Assembly: GCF_003289955.1 (NCBI RefSeq)
Contig: NZ_QLZR01000002.1
Coordinates: 620,001 to 684,000, forward strand
DNA from: Planococcus halotolerans
Lineage (GTDB): Bacteria; Bacillota; Bacilli; Bacillales_A; Planococcaceae
Length of the DNA stretch: 64,000 nucleotides
Reading direction: 5' to 3'
Shown here: in pieces, positions 35,401-43,506 of the stretch
Layout: each line of letters opens with the position of its first letter
Numbering within the stretch: the stretch's first letter is position 1
Made by a program: the position numbers and the translations under genes
The notes under the pieces: generated by a model
Told to the model about the DNA's origin: nothing
The model's database searches: none
The model's input: only the letters and a program-made list of their open reading frames with translations

Positions 35401-36546
35401 TTATATACCCAATTCATAGGGAATTTGAAACATTAATATTGTTCCTTCCCCGAGACTTGAATTTATGATGAAATCACCTTTGATCAATTCGATTCTCTCT
35501 TTCATCCCGATTAACCCGAATGACTGATTTTTCACGATGCTTTGATCAAATCCGGTGCCATTATCACTTACAGTAATGCTAACATGTTCTTTCAGCCATT
35601 CCAATTTAACTTCTATAACCGTCGCTTTCCCGTGCCGGATTGCATTCGATATCGCTTCCTGCACTAAACGGAATATGGATGTCTCATAACTTGAAGGCAA
35701 TCTTCTTTCGGTCCCATTGGATTCAAAAGTTAGAAATGTACCCGGATTGTAATCTCCGGTAGTATCCAGGTACTTCCTCAAAGTCGGGACTAGCCCCAGG
35801 TCATCCAGCGCCATTGGGCGGAGATCGTAAATAATTCTCCTGACTTCGGTCAAAGCATGTCGTACCATCTCTTTTAAAGAAGTAATCTCCCGGAATGCCT
35901 GCTCGGCCCCTTTTTCACGGTAAGTCCGTTCAATCAGGTCTGACCTCAGCAATACGTTAGCCATCATTTGTGCAGGCCCATCATGAATTTCTCGTGACAG
36001 CCGTTTTCTTTCTTCTTCTTGCGCTTCGATGATCCGCAGGCTATAATCGTGATTTAGCTGCGGCTTTTCGATTGCATCTTCAACCTCTTCATAATCGGAT
36101 GAGAGGTAATTCATGGTGATATTCAATTGATTGACAAGCTTTTCAGCCCGTTCAATAGTCTGTAATAATGTCTGCAGACGCCGTTGAAGCCTATCCCGCT
36201 TTTGGCGGTATTTCTTTTCTTCGGATCTATTGGCAGACAATTGCACCTGTAAATTATTAGCATTTTCATAGGATTGGCGAATCTGCTCTTCCGTATAGGA
36301 ATTGAATGAACCCGATACTTCCGCAAGGCGTCTCCTTGCAGCACGAGTTTTCTCTTCCAATAAGTCACCGGTTTTAATAATTGCAGAAATGTTTAAACGG
36401 ACATCTTCCAGCTCGTCCTTCATTTCCTCGTAACCCTGGCGACTTTGCTCACTTATAATGAAAATATCTTTTTTTGACTGCTCCATTTTGGCCAGCAGCT
36501 CATCGTAAATGGAATCCAACTCTTTTCCATCGATTTTTCTGGACAT
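35401..36546 (-). CDS. degS: Sensor histidine kinase DegS (cytoplasmic)
   Basis: A 381-residue soluble kinase of the HisKA_3 class. Residues 1-175 are a long coiled-coil sensor domain. The phosphoacceptor is His188 in [11 protein letters not shown]. The ATPase domain has the N-box [12 protein letters not shown] and G-boxes DNGTGFD and [10 protein letters not shown]. No membrane segment exists, as expected for DegS. It phosphorylates DegU, which follows. The ribosome binding site is weak (AAGGCGG), about 9 bp upstream of ATG. Confidence 0.95.
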   Translation of the reverse strand: MSRKIDGKELDSIYDELLAKMEQSKKDIFIISEQSRQGYEEMKDELEDVRLNISAIIKTGDLLEEKTRAARRRLAEVSGSFNSYTEEQIRQSYENANNLQVQLSANRSEEKKYRQKRDRLQRRLQTLLQTIERAEKLVNQLNITMNYLSSDYEEVEDAIEKPQLNHDYSLRIIEAQEEERKRLSREIHDGPAQMMANVLLRSDLIERTYREKGAEQAFREITSLKEMVRHALTEVRRIIYDLRPMALDDLGLVPTLRKYLDTTGDYNPGTFLTFESNGTERRLPSSYETSIFRLVQEAISNAIRHGKATVIEVKLEWLKEHVSITVSDNGTGFDQSIVKNQSFGLIGMKERIELIKGDFIINSSLGEGTILMFQIPYELGI

Positions 36547-36701
36547 TTCAAAACCGCCTTAGATAATCTTCGTGCATTATGTCAAATCCTTGCATCTTTA
36601 TGCCTGCATAGGCTTTAACAAGTATATCACTATATAAGTAAGCTTATATTAAAAATACATTACAAATTGTCTGATTTCATTTTACAACAGGGGGGTTTAA
36701 A

Positions 36702-37337
36702 TTGCGAGAATCTTACATGACTGCAGGCAGTTCGGCCAATGCTGAACTGCTTATACAAAAATCGCGTTTTATCGGATATGCCGCAAGAGCCGAAACAGAG
36801 CAGCAGGCAATCGATTTTATCAATTCCATTAAAGAGCAGCACCGATCGGCCAATCATAATTGTTCTGCCTATATGCTGGGTGAACATGACTCGATCCAAA
36901 AAGCCAACGATGACGGGGAGCCCAGTGGAACAGCTGGCGTCCCAATACTCGAGGTTTTAAAAAAGAAGCACTTGAAAGATACCGTCATCGTAGTTACCCG
37001 CTATTTCGGCGGCATTAAACTGGGAAGCGGCGGTTTGATCCGGGCATATGGCAAAGCTGCTTCCGAAGCTCTGGCAGCAGCCGGCATCATTGAAAGGCGA
37101 TTGCATTCCTTGATGAAAGTGACCATCGATTATACCTGGCTCGGAAAAGTGGAAAACGAAGTCCGGCAGTCTGAGTATCCTTTAAAAACCATTGAATATA
37201 CCGATGGAGTCGATTTATACATCCATGTCCCTATCTCGTTGGAAGAGCAATTCTCCGCCTGGATGAATGAACTTACCAACGGCCAGGCTTCCTTAATTTG
37301 TACTGAAAAGGAATATCTGGAATTTCCTGTAGATTGA
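36702..37337 (+). CDS. yvyE: YigZ/IMPACT family protein (YvyE)
   Basis: A 211-residue protein. The N-terminal UPF0029 IMPACT domain carries KSRFIGYAARAETEQQA and the DDGEPSGTAGVPILEVL signature. The C-terminal DUF1949 domain (about 140-205) has a ferredoxin-like fold. The function is unsettled; homologues have been linked to translation control. The start is TTG at 36702, with AGGGGGG six bases upstream; the ATG five codons later is too far from that site. It is divergent from degS, as in B. subtilis. Confidence 0.9.
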   Translation: MRESYMTAGSSANAELLIQKSRFIGYAARAETEQQAIDFINSIKEQHRSANHNCSAYMLGEHDSIQKANDDGEPSGTAGVPILEVLKKKHLKDTVIVVTRYFGGIKLGSGGLIRAYGKAASEALAAAGIIERRLHSLMKVTIDYTWLGKVENEVRQSEYPLKTIEYTDGVDLYIHVPISLEEQFSAWMNELTNGQASLICTEKEYLEFPVD

Positions 37338-37500
37338 GCAATAAGATTTACTTGAAAGCAAAAAAACTGTATAATAAGTTGATTATAATACTGTTGTTTA
37401 AAGGTAAAAAATGCTTGCACTGTTATATAGAAGAAAAACGATTGGAACAACCTGAACTCACAAATCGGTTAGCCCATTCCTAATTAGAGGAGCTATAACC

Positions 37501-38538
37501 ATGAACCGTAAAAAATACCGCAAAGCTAAATCGTCCAAAAAAAGGACGATGATCAAAATTTCTCTGACCCTGGCAGTATCCTTATTGCTATGCCTTTCCG
37601 CGTACGGAATATATTTGGTTAAAAAAGCCGAAAATGCCGCTAATAATGCTTTTGAAACAGGCGATCGTGAAATGTCGGATTTACGGGATGAAAAAGTCGA
37701 GCCGCTCCACGACGATATCTCCATTCTGTTCATCGGTGTGGATGACAGCAGCAAGCGAGACCAGAGTTCCAGCAGCATCAGGTCTGACGCATTGGTGCTT
37801 GCGACACTGAACAATGAGGATAAATCCATAAAACTTGTAAGCATCCCGCGTGATACTTACACTTTCATACCTGATGCGGGCAAAGAAGATAAAATTACCC
37901 ATGCTTATGCGTATAATGGACCCAGCTCTACTATTGAATCAGTCGAGAACCTCCTGGAGATACCCGTTGACTATTATGTAAGAATGGATTTCGAAGCATT
38001 CATCGATGTAGTCGATGCCCTAGACGGTATCCGGGTTGATGTTCCTTATGACCTCGAAGAGCAGGATGAATTCGATAATGCAGGCGCTATAAGCCTGGAA
38101 GAAGGAATCCAGACAGTCGACGGCAGTGAAGCACTAGCACTGGCACGGACTCGCCATTACGACAATGACATCGAGCGTGGCAAACGCCAGCAGATGATTT
38201 TGCAGGCTATTATGGATAAGGCTTTATCAGCCGGTTCATTCACAAAATACGCTGATGTAATTGATGCAGTCGGCGATAACATGAAAACGAATCTTTCTTT
38301 TAAAGATATGCAGGCATTCTTCGAATACGCTAAAGACGGCAAACCTGAAGTTGAAACGATTTCTTTAATTGGATATGATGACATGTCGACCGGCATCTAT
38401 TACTGGCAGCTTGATGAAGAATCATTAATGGAAGTCCAGGATATCCTTCAAAGCCATTTAGGTCTGAAGCCTGACACATCTTCTTTTTCAGATAACAGTT
38501 CGAGCGAATATGGAAATGAAGCCTATAATAATGAATAA
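37501..38538 (+). CDS. tagU: LytR-CpsA-Psr (LCP) family wall teichoic acid ligase TagU-like
   Basis: A 345-residue membrane-anchored enzyme: a short basic N-terminus, one membrane helix (about 19-40), then an extracellular LCP domain. Conserved features are IRSDALVLATL, the SIPRDTY motif and ARTRHYDNDIERGKRQQ, whose arginines bind the polyprenyl diphosphate. LCP proteins transfer wall teichoic acid or other glycopolymers from undecaprenyl diphosphate to peptidoglycan. An acidic Ser-rich tail ends the protein. It lies next to tagO, whose product starts teichoic acid synthesis. Confidence 0.9.
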   Translation: MNRKKYRKAKSSKKRTMIKISLTLAVSLLLCLSAYGIYLVKKAENAANNAFETGDREMSDLRDEKVEPLHDDISILFIGVDDSSKRDQSSSSIRSDALVLATLNNEDKSIKLVSIPRDTYTFIPDAGKEDKITHAYAYNGPSSTIESVENLLEIPVDYYVRMDFEAFIDVVDALDGIRVDVPYDLEEQDEFDNAGAISLEEGIQTVDGSEALALARTRHYDNDIERGKRQQMILQAIMDKALSAGSFTKYADVIDAVGDNMKTNLSFKDMQAFFEYAKDGKPEVETISLIGYDDMSTGIYYWQLDEESLMEVQDILQSHLGLKPDTSSFSDNSSSEYGNEAYNNE

Positions 38539-38540
38539 CC

Positions 38541-38574
38541 AAAAGAGACGTTCCTTCCCGGAACGTCTCTTTTT
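38541..38574 (+). terminator. Rho-independent terminator of tagU
   Basis: A perfect 11-bp stem AGAGACGTTCC with a 5-base loop, then TTTT. Confidence 0.9.
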
Positions 38575-38597
38575 CAGTATGCAGCTATACAATAAAC

Positions 38598-38640
38598 AAA
38601 AAAACTGACCACAAATCCTGTGATTTGTGGTCAGTTTTTT
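38598..38640. terminator. Bidirectional rho-independent terminator
   Basis: AAAACTGACCACAAATC pairs perfectly across a 4-base loop, with A- and T-tracts on both sides. It overlaps the tagO stop and serves tagO mainly. Confidence 0.92.
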
Positions 38641-39715
38641 ATTTACCTATCATTTTTACCAGATTGATCAATGGACGATAATTCTTGCCTGCCAGTCCAA
38701 CCACTTCTACAAACAATTCAATTGCAAGAAGCATGACCCCCAATAGGAGAATTCCTCCCCACAGTGTTGCCTGCGAGAACAATAGGGCTGCCAAGCCGAA
38801 CAAAGCAGCTATGCCGTAAATGATCAACACTGTCTGGCTATGCGAGAATCCGATATTTAACAAACAATGGTGCAAATGCGATTTATCTGCAGCAGAAATC
38901 GGCTGTTTTTCCCGCACCCTTCTGACAATTGCGAAGAATGTATCAGAAATGGGAACGCCCAGCATAATGACAGGGATAATCAGCGCCACCATCGTAACAT
39001 TCTTAAAGCCCATCAAGGCAAGGACGGAAATCATGAATCCGAGGAATAAAGCCCCGGTATCGCCCATAAATATTTTTGCCGGATGGAAATTATAAAACAG
39101 GAAGCCGATGGAACTGGCTGCCAAAATAGCGGCTGTAGACATTACGAAAATATCTCCCATGATAAATGCCATGACGGCCAATGTGACCAGCGCTATTGAT
39201 GAAACACCGGCAGCCAGACCATCCAGGCCATCAATCAAGTTGATGGCATTTGTGATTGCGATAATCCAGATAATAGTCAACGGTATACTGAAATAACCAA
39301 AATCGATTTCTCCGCCAAAAGGCAGATTGATAAACGAAATTTCAAGCCCGCCGCCTACGACGACAATCGACGCGGCCAATAATTGCCCCAGCATTTTCGC
39401 CTTTGCCGTAATTTCAAGCATATCATCAAAAACACCAGTGATGATGATTATAAATGCGCCAATGATGATGGCGGTTGTAATCGGTATAAACGCAGGTTCA
39501 ACTGCATTGGATATAGGATCCACAGGTCTTAATATAAAATATCCGATTAAAAACGATCCGAAAATGGCTAATCCACCTAAACGCGGCATTATGCGTGCAT
39601 GGACTTTCCGGTAATTTGGACGGTCCACTGCTCCAACCCTGAAGGCAAGGCGCTTAACCAGCGGGGTCAGCACAATAGAAGCAATAAATGCCACAACCAA
39701 AACGAGGTATAACAT
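38639..39715 (-). CDS. tagO: UDP-GlcNAc:undecaprenyl-phosphate GlcNAc-1-phosphate transferase
   Basis: A 358-residue polytopic membrane enzyme of the MraY/WecA family, with about eleven helices. It starts wall teichoic acid synthesis by loading GlcNAc-1-P onto undecaprenyl phosphate. The signatures are VHARIMPRLGG, the catalytic aspartates in GVFDDMLE and NLIDGLDGLAAG, and the cytoplasmic loop histidines KSHLHHCLL. The ATG follows AAGGAGG. It converges on tagU. Confidence 0.94.
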   Translation of the reverse strand: MLYLVLVVAFIASIVLTPLVKRLAFRVGAVDRPNYRKVHARIMPRLGGLAIFGSFLIGYFILRPVDPISNAVEPAFIPITTAIIIGAFIIIITGVFDDMLEITAKAKMLGQLLAASIVVVGGGLEISFINLPFGGEIDFGYFSIPLTIIWIIAITNAINLIDGLDGLAAGVSSIALVTLAVMAFIMGDIFVMSTAAILAASSIGFLFYNFHPAKIFMGDTGALFLGFMISVLALMGFKNVTMVALIIPVIMLGVPISDTFFAIVRRVREKQPISAADKSHLHHCLLNIGFSHSQTVLIIYGIAALFGLAALLFSQATLWGGILLLGVMLLAIELFVEVVGLAGKNYRPLINLVKMIGK

Positions 39716-39843
39716 ACCTTTCCTCCTTAATAATTCATATACACATAGAAATTCAATGCTATTATAGCACAGATTCTAACATGATACATATAAATTCCTA
39801 GTTATTCCAATTAGACGTTCCCATTTGAAAATAGTTCCGTTAT

Positions 39844-40809
39844 TTAACGATCATTTTCTACAGCAATTCTAATTTTGTTTTTCAGCTCTGCATCAATAGC
39901 AATAGTTAAATCGCTGCTGCTGGAACCTTTTTTCCATTCGCGTACGGCTTCTGCCGTTTCTGCCAGCCCTCTCGGTTTCCAGCTCATTTCTTTGGCGTTG
40001 GTGTTATCTGCCAGGATGAAACCTTCCGGGTGCTCCTTCGTTACAGGAATCCAAAGTCGAAACCCAAAAGGCTTTATTCCTGTGTCCAGCAGAATTTGAT
40101 CACTCACCCATAGCGGGACCAAATCAGGCGAGGCCAGATTTTTCACAAGCTCTTCCATAGTAACCGGATTTGCAGCAAGATTAAATGTGCCGTTAGTTCT
40201 ATTTTCGATATTGCTGATGGTGAATGCGGCAAGGTCTCGAGCATCTATCCATTGAACTTTTCTGGAACGGCTGCCCGGGATCAAAACTTCCCCTCCTTCA
40301 TTCAACTTCAATGCCCAATAAGTAAAACGGTCTGTCGGGTCGTGGGGGCCGGCAACAATTCCGGGACGGATTATCAATGAATTGTCCGGAAATCGATCCT
40401 CCACAAGTTTTTCACATGTTACTTTAAGCGGACCGTATGTCTCACCCGTCACTTCCTCCCCTTCAATCCCCATATGTATGGAGCTGTTTTCTTTCACAGG
40501 GCCTTTGCTAAAATCGTCATAAACGGATATCGTCGAGATAAATGTATAATGGTCCGTAGAAATATATTTCAGTACTGGCAGTAAATCAGACGGTGTATAA
40601 GCAGAAGTATCGATCACTGCATCCCACTTTTCTTTTTCAAGTTTGTCAGCAGCCTTCCTTCTGTCACCGGTAATACGCGGTACTTCCGAAAAAAGATCAG
40701 GGTTACTCTTCCCTCTATTAAACAGGGTGACTGCATGTTCCTTTTTTAGCGCTTCCTCAACAATATGACGCCCTACAAATGAAGTTCCGCCAATGACAAG
40801 AATTTTCAT
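39844..40809 (-). CDS. NAD-dependent epimerase/dehydratase family protein
   Basis: A 321-residue extended/atypical SDR. The Rossmann motif VIGGTSFVGRHI occupies residues 5-16. A YxxxK pair is present in TYGPLK (about 130-135), and STISVYDD suggests the catalytic Ser/Thr. The sequence resembles the GDP-mannose 4,6-dehydratase-like or mRNA-binding-like (CSP41) subgroup, so it may be a reductase of unknown substrate. The ATG has TTTGGAGGATG upstream. It stands alone, downstream of no obvious partner. Confidence 0.78.
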   Translation of the reverse strand: MKILVIGGTSFVGRHIVEEALKKEHAVTLFNRGKSNPDLFSEVPRITGDRRKAADKLEKEKWDAVIDTSAYTPSDLLPVLKYISTDHYTFISTISVYDDFSKGPVKENSSIHMGIEGEEVTGETYGPLKVTCEKLVEDRFPDNSLIIRPGIVAGPHDPTDRFTYWALKLNEGGEVLIPGSRSRKVQWIDARDLAAFTISNIENRTNGTFNLAANPVTMEELVKNLASPDLVPLWVSDQILLDTGIKPFGFRLWIPVTKEHPEGFILADNTNAKEMSWKPRGLAETAEAVREWKKGSSSSDLTIAIDAELKNKIRIAVENDR

Positions 40810-40915
40810 AACTCATCCTCCAAATTAATAATTAATATAGTAGCTATTCAGCTCAAACCTGTTATAATACAATTCAGTTAGAATATTATAAAAAATATAG
40901 GGGTGCAAAAACAGC

Positions 40916-41224
40916 ATGAATGGCAATCTGCAATTTTATTCAAGGTTAACGGATTGGACCGGTTGGGATGAAGCAGCAGTTTTAAAAATGCAGCATGAAA
41001 AACGTGCCGAACTTGCCAAATCCATCACTTGTGCAGGATTACTTGTCGACCTATCCATGGACCAGCATGCCGAAGTAAGAGAAAGTGTTGCCAGAAATTC
41101 TTTTACACCACTTACAACTCTGAATCGATTAGCAGAAGAAGATCTTTGCATCAATATACAGAACACAGCTAAAGAAACATTGGAAGCCATATACAATCAG
41201 CCCATAACCAAAAACTTTCAGTGA
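40916..41224 (+). CDS. Small protein with one LRV-type helical repeat
   Basis: A 102-residue soluble protein that I cannot assign. Residues 53-80 (AEVRESVARNSFTPLTTLNRLAEE and neighbours) fit the leucine-rich-repeat-variant consensus VRxxVAxNPxTPxxxLxxLAxD; a half-repeat precedes it. Such repeats usually occur in tandem, so a single copy is odd. The ATG has GGGGTG 11 bp upstream, and an extended -10 (TGTTATAAT at 40860-40868) lies about 48 bp before it. It has its own terminator. Confidence 0.55.
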   Translation: MNGNLQFYSRLTDWTGWDEAAVLKMQHEKRAELAKSITCAGLLVDLSMDQHAEVRESVARNSFTPLTTLNRLAEEDLCINIQNTAKETLEAIYNQPITKNFQ

Positions 41225-41243
41225 GCGACTGAGAGTTTTTTTA
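41211..41243 (+). terminator. Rho-independent terminator
   Basis: AAAACT-TCAGT paired with ACTGA-AGTTTT, then a run of T. It overlaps the stop of the LRV protein gene. Confidence 0.8.
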
Positions 41244-41253
41244 TTTACAAAAG

Positions 41254-41291
41254 AAAGGGTTCCACTCAATTAAATGAGCGGAACCCTTTTT
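41254..41291. terminator. Bidirectional rho-independent terminator
   Basis: AAAGGGTTCC-CTCA paired with TGAG-GGAACCCTTT. It lies between convergent genes and serves the YflT-domain gene at 41333. Confidence 0.85.
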
Positions 41292-41332
41292 GCATCCTCA
41301 CTTACTGATTGCAGGACGCTGACCGCAGCTGC

Positions 41333-42364
41333 TTAAAAAAGTCTTGGTGTAGGTGGTGTTGAAGTTTTCTTTTCCACATCTTCATGGAATGACCGTGTGT
41401 CTCTGGAATTCTGTCGGTTATCCACATTATCATTGCCATCAAGCGCATGCTTCGGATCCTTCTGTCCGCTTCCGTTTCTGTCATTATAGTCATCGTTGTC
41501 TCTGACTAAGTGCTCTTCTTCGGAATCTCTACCGAATGGCGCTGGCCCTAAATTCGGATCTACACCAGGAGATGGTTCATCCTGTCTGCGGTTTACACCT
41601 TCTTCACGATTCAGATCGTCCTCTTGAGCTTCAGTTTCCAATTGCGGTTCATGGTCAAAACTTTTCTCTTTCAGAGAACCTTCATCTTCAGGCTTTGCAT
41701 CGGTGGTGGGATGGATGTTCGCACCCTCTAATCGGGAATCCTTCGTCTTATTGCCGTATCCCGGGTCTCCGTGCTGATCTTCCCGACGGACTTCGGTAGT
41801 GTAGATTTGTTCCGAATCCCGCGCAATCGTTCGGGATGAAAGTCCATCAGCTCTGGTGCCATTATCATCTGCATCTGCCCTGACATCCTCGTCCCTGATT
41901 TTTTCATCATTAAATTTGTTTCCGTCCCGTTCAATATCACGTCCGAATGGAGCAAAAGCAGTATTTCTGTTTCTCTCGTCAATTCCACCCGTTCTGGAGC
42001 TGTATCCGACTGCAGAATTGTCACGGTCTCTGTTGTAGGAATCCCCGTCTGTATACAATAAGATAGCACCTTTCTTAATATCTTCACTATATCTGTCAAT
42101 TGAAGACTGATCCAGATCCAAATCTCTCAACTGTGATTGGACGGTATCTTCTCCACTAAAGAAAGATTTGAATTTGCTTGAAAATGATTCCGCTTCTTGT
42201 TTATCAACGTTCGACTGGCTTTCATATGAATCGAAAACATCCTTATCTCTCGCCAATACATGAATATCATTTTCACTGTAGCCATGCATTTTTAATTGTT
42301 CGATGCGCTGTTCCATCTCTTCCTGGCTGTATACCATTTCGAATTCTCTATTATTCGGTGTCAT
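41333..42364 (-). CDS. YflT-domain general stress protein with long hydrophilic tail
   Basis: A 343-residue soluble protein. Residues 1-105 form a YflT/GSP17M domain (FEMVYSQEEMEQRIEQLKMHGY, KFKSFFSGEDTV, KKGAILLYTD). The remaining 240 residues are low-complexity, charged, and rich in Asp, Glu, Arg and Asn, with the motif APFGRD twice; this looks disordered, hydrophilin-like. The family is induced by SigB in B. subtilis, and a near-consensus SigB promoter lies upstream (42404-42430). The ATG follows CAGGAGG. A shorter paralogue lies just upstream. Confidence 0.75.
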   Translation of the reverse strand: MTPNNREFEMVYSQEEMEQRIEQLKMHGYSENDIHVLARDKDVFDSYESQSNVDKQEAESFSSKFKSFFSGEDTVQSQLRDLDLDQSSIDRYSEDIKKGAILLYTDGDSYNRDRDNSAVGYSSRTGGIDERNRNTAFAPFGRDIERDGNKFNDEKIRDEDVRADADDNGTRADGLSSRTIARDSEQIYTTEVRREDQHGDPGYGNKTKDSRLEGANIHPTTDAKPEDEGSLKEKSFDHEPQLETEAQEDDLNREEGVNRRQDEPSPGVDPNLGPAPFGRDSEEEHLVRDNDDYNDRNGSGQKDPKHALDGNDNVDNRQNSRDTRSFHEDVEKKTSTPPTPRLF

Positions 42365-42403
42365 GTTCAGTTCAGCCTCCTGTTTAATCGTCTTATATAA
42401 TGT

Positions 42404-42430
42404 TTACCCGAACCTTCTGAAAAATAAAAC
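42404..42430 (-). promoter_or_regulatory. Candidate SigB promoter
   Basis: The minus strand reads GTTTTA, 15 bases, GGGTAA, about 40 bp before the start of the long YflT-domain gene; consensus GTTTAA-N12-15-GGGTAT. Confidence 0.7.
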
Positions 42431-42476
42431 CTGCTGCAGGAAGTTAGGGTTTTTCGTCCTGTAAATTTCGCTTCAA

Positions 42477-42510
42477 AATAAAACCCCTTTCATATTAAAT
42501 AGGAAAGGGG
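42477..42510 (-). terminator. Rho-independent terminator
   Basis: CCCCTTTC paired with GAAAGGGG, followed by TTTTATTTTG on the minus strand. It separates the two YflT-domain genes. Confidence 0.8.
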
Positions 42511-42518
42511 ATGGAACA

Positions 42519-43130
42519 TTAACGGTATTTTTTATCGCTCTTCGTATGCTTCTCAGCTTCGCTAGTACCGCCTCTGGCTTTTTCAACTTCTGGTTTTTCC
42601 TGCGTAGTAAATGACACATGGTCCTCATCTTTAATCAATATCGGATCATTGAGAAATGACTCACCGCGTGCAAATCTGTCTTCCTGTTCATCAAAATTAT
42701 TATCCACGGAATTAATGAATTGATGGCGCTTATTTTCTTCCGGGGTTTCGGTTCCTTGATTATTTTTCAATTCACCCTTTTCAACTGCTTCCAATATTCC
42801 TGCACGTTCTTCTTCCGTATAAAGCAAGATACCGCCTTTTGCAATGTCAGCAGTATAGCGTTCTGTTTCCTGGTCATTTAAGCCCAGGGATTTCACGCCC
42901 TCACGCACACTGCCTTCTCCGCTGATAAAGCCTTTGAATTTATCCTTGAAAGAATTAACTTCTTCGCCTTCCGCTCCAGTTTTGCTTTCAATCGAATCCA
43001 GACGATCGCCATCCTGCGCTACCAAATGTATATCACTTTCTTTATATCCCTGGGCTTTTAAAGCCTCGATTTTCCTCAATAGATCCTCTTCCGAGTAAAC
43101 TACTGCCAATACATTTTTCTCTCTATCCAT
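42519..43130 (-). CDS. YflT-domain general stress protein
   Basis: A 203-residue soluble protein with a YflT domain at residues 5-105 (VLAVVYSEEDLLRKIEALKAQGY, KDKFKGFISGEGSV, IAKGGILLYTEEERAG) and a shorter charged tail ending in a Lys-rich segment. It is clearly paralogous to the neighbour at 41333. ATG at 43130 is chosen because GGAGGT lies 7 bp upstream; the frame extending to 43232 passes through the SigB promoter and is not translated. No molecular function is known for the family. Confidence 0.8.
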   Translation of the reverse strand: MDREKNVLAVVYSEEDLLRKIEALKAQGYKESDIHLVAQDGDRLDSIESKTGAEGEEVNSFKDKFKGFISGEGSVREGVKSLGLNDQETERYTADIAKGGILLYTEEERAGILEAVEKGELKNNQGTETPEENKRHQFINSVDNNFDEQEDRFARGESFLNDPILIKDEDHVSFTTQEKPEVEKARGGTSEAEKHTKSDKKYR

Positions 43131-43170
43131 AGTCAGTACCTCCAAATAGATATTTGTCGTTTCATATATA

Positions 43171-43197
43171 TTACCCATATGGCCGGAACCGTTAAAC
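43171..43197 (-). promoter_or_regulatory. Candidate SigB promoter
   Basis: The minus strand reads GTTTAA, 15 bases, GGGTAA, about 40 bp before the ATG of the YflT-domain gene at 42519-43130. The -35 is a perfect match to the SigB consensus. Confidence 0.8.
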
Positions 43198-43258
43198 TTT
43201 TCATAAAAACTGCCGATAATAACATGAGCCATTCCTTACCTGAACTATCTGTAATGAT

Positions 43259-43369
43259 AGGTATTTTTTACCTTTTTATTATATTTTTAATGTACGATAA
43301 TAAAAAAAGCAGTTTATTTAGAAAATTGATGATAAGATGGTAAAAATAGAGATATAATAAAGTATACTT
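43259..43369 (+). promoter_or_regulatory. Promoter/operator region of the peptide-signalling cassette
   Basis: This AT-rich leader contains an inverted repeat AGGTA-N5-TACCT (43259-43273), a TATAAT (43353-43358) without a good -35, and a perfect 10-bp palindrome AAGTATACTT (43360-43369). A weak -35 plus palindromes near the -10 suits an activator-dependent, autoregulated promoter. The assignment is by position only. Confidence 0.35.
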
Positions 43370-43506
43370 AAGATGTGGAGGCGGAAATTATCGTACTAAG
43401 CAATCTTTCTACTTCTTACTTCTCCAATGCACCGGAGAAACTAGAGAGTAACTCTCCTACATGGATGATTGAAGTTCTGCCCATGCAAACGGAAAGGAGA
43501 GAATCA

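Noticed and set aside
36702-36960. Frame-shifted ORF 36739-36960 inside yvyE
   Set aside because: It overlaps the well-supported IMPACT-family gene in another frame and has no ribosome binding site.
43373-43399. 8-codon ORF in the receptor leader
   Set aside because: There is no Shine-Dalgarno sequence and it is too short to support.
43375-43506. N-terminal extension of the TPR regulator from a GTG at 43375
   Set aside because: No ribosome binding site, and the extension has no HTH-family counterpart; AAGGAGA lies just before ATG 43507, where the HTH begins.
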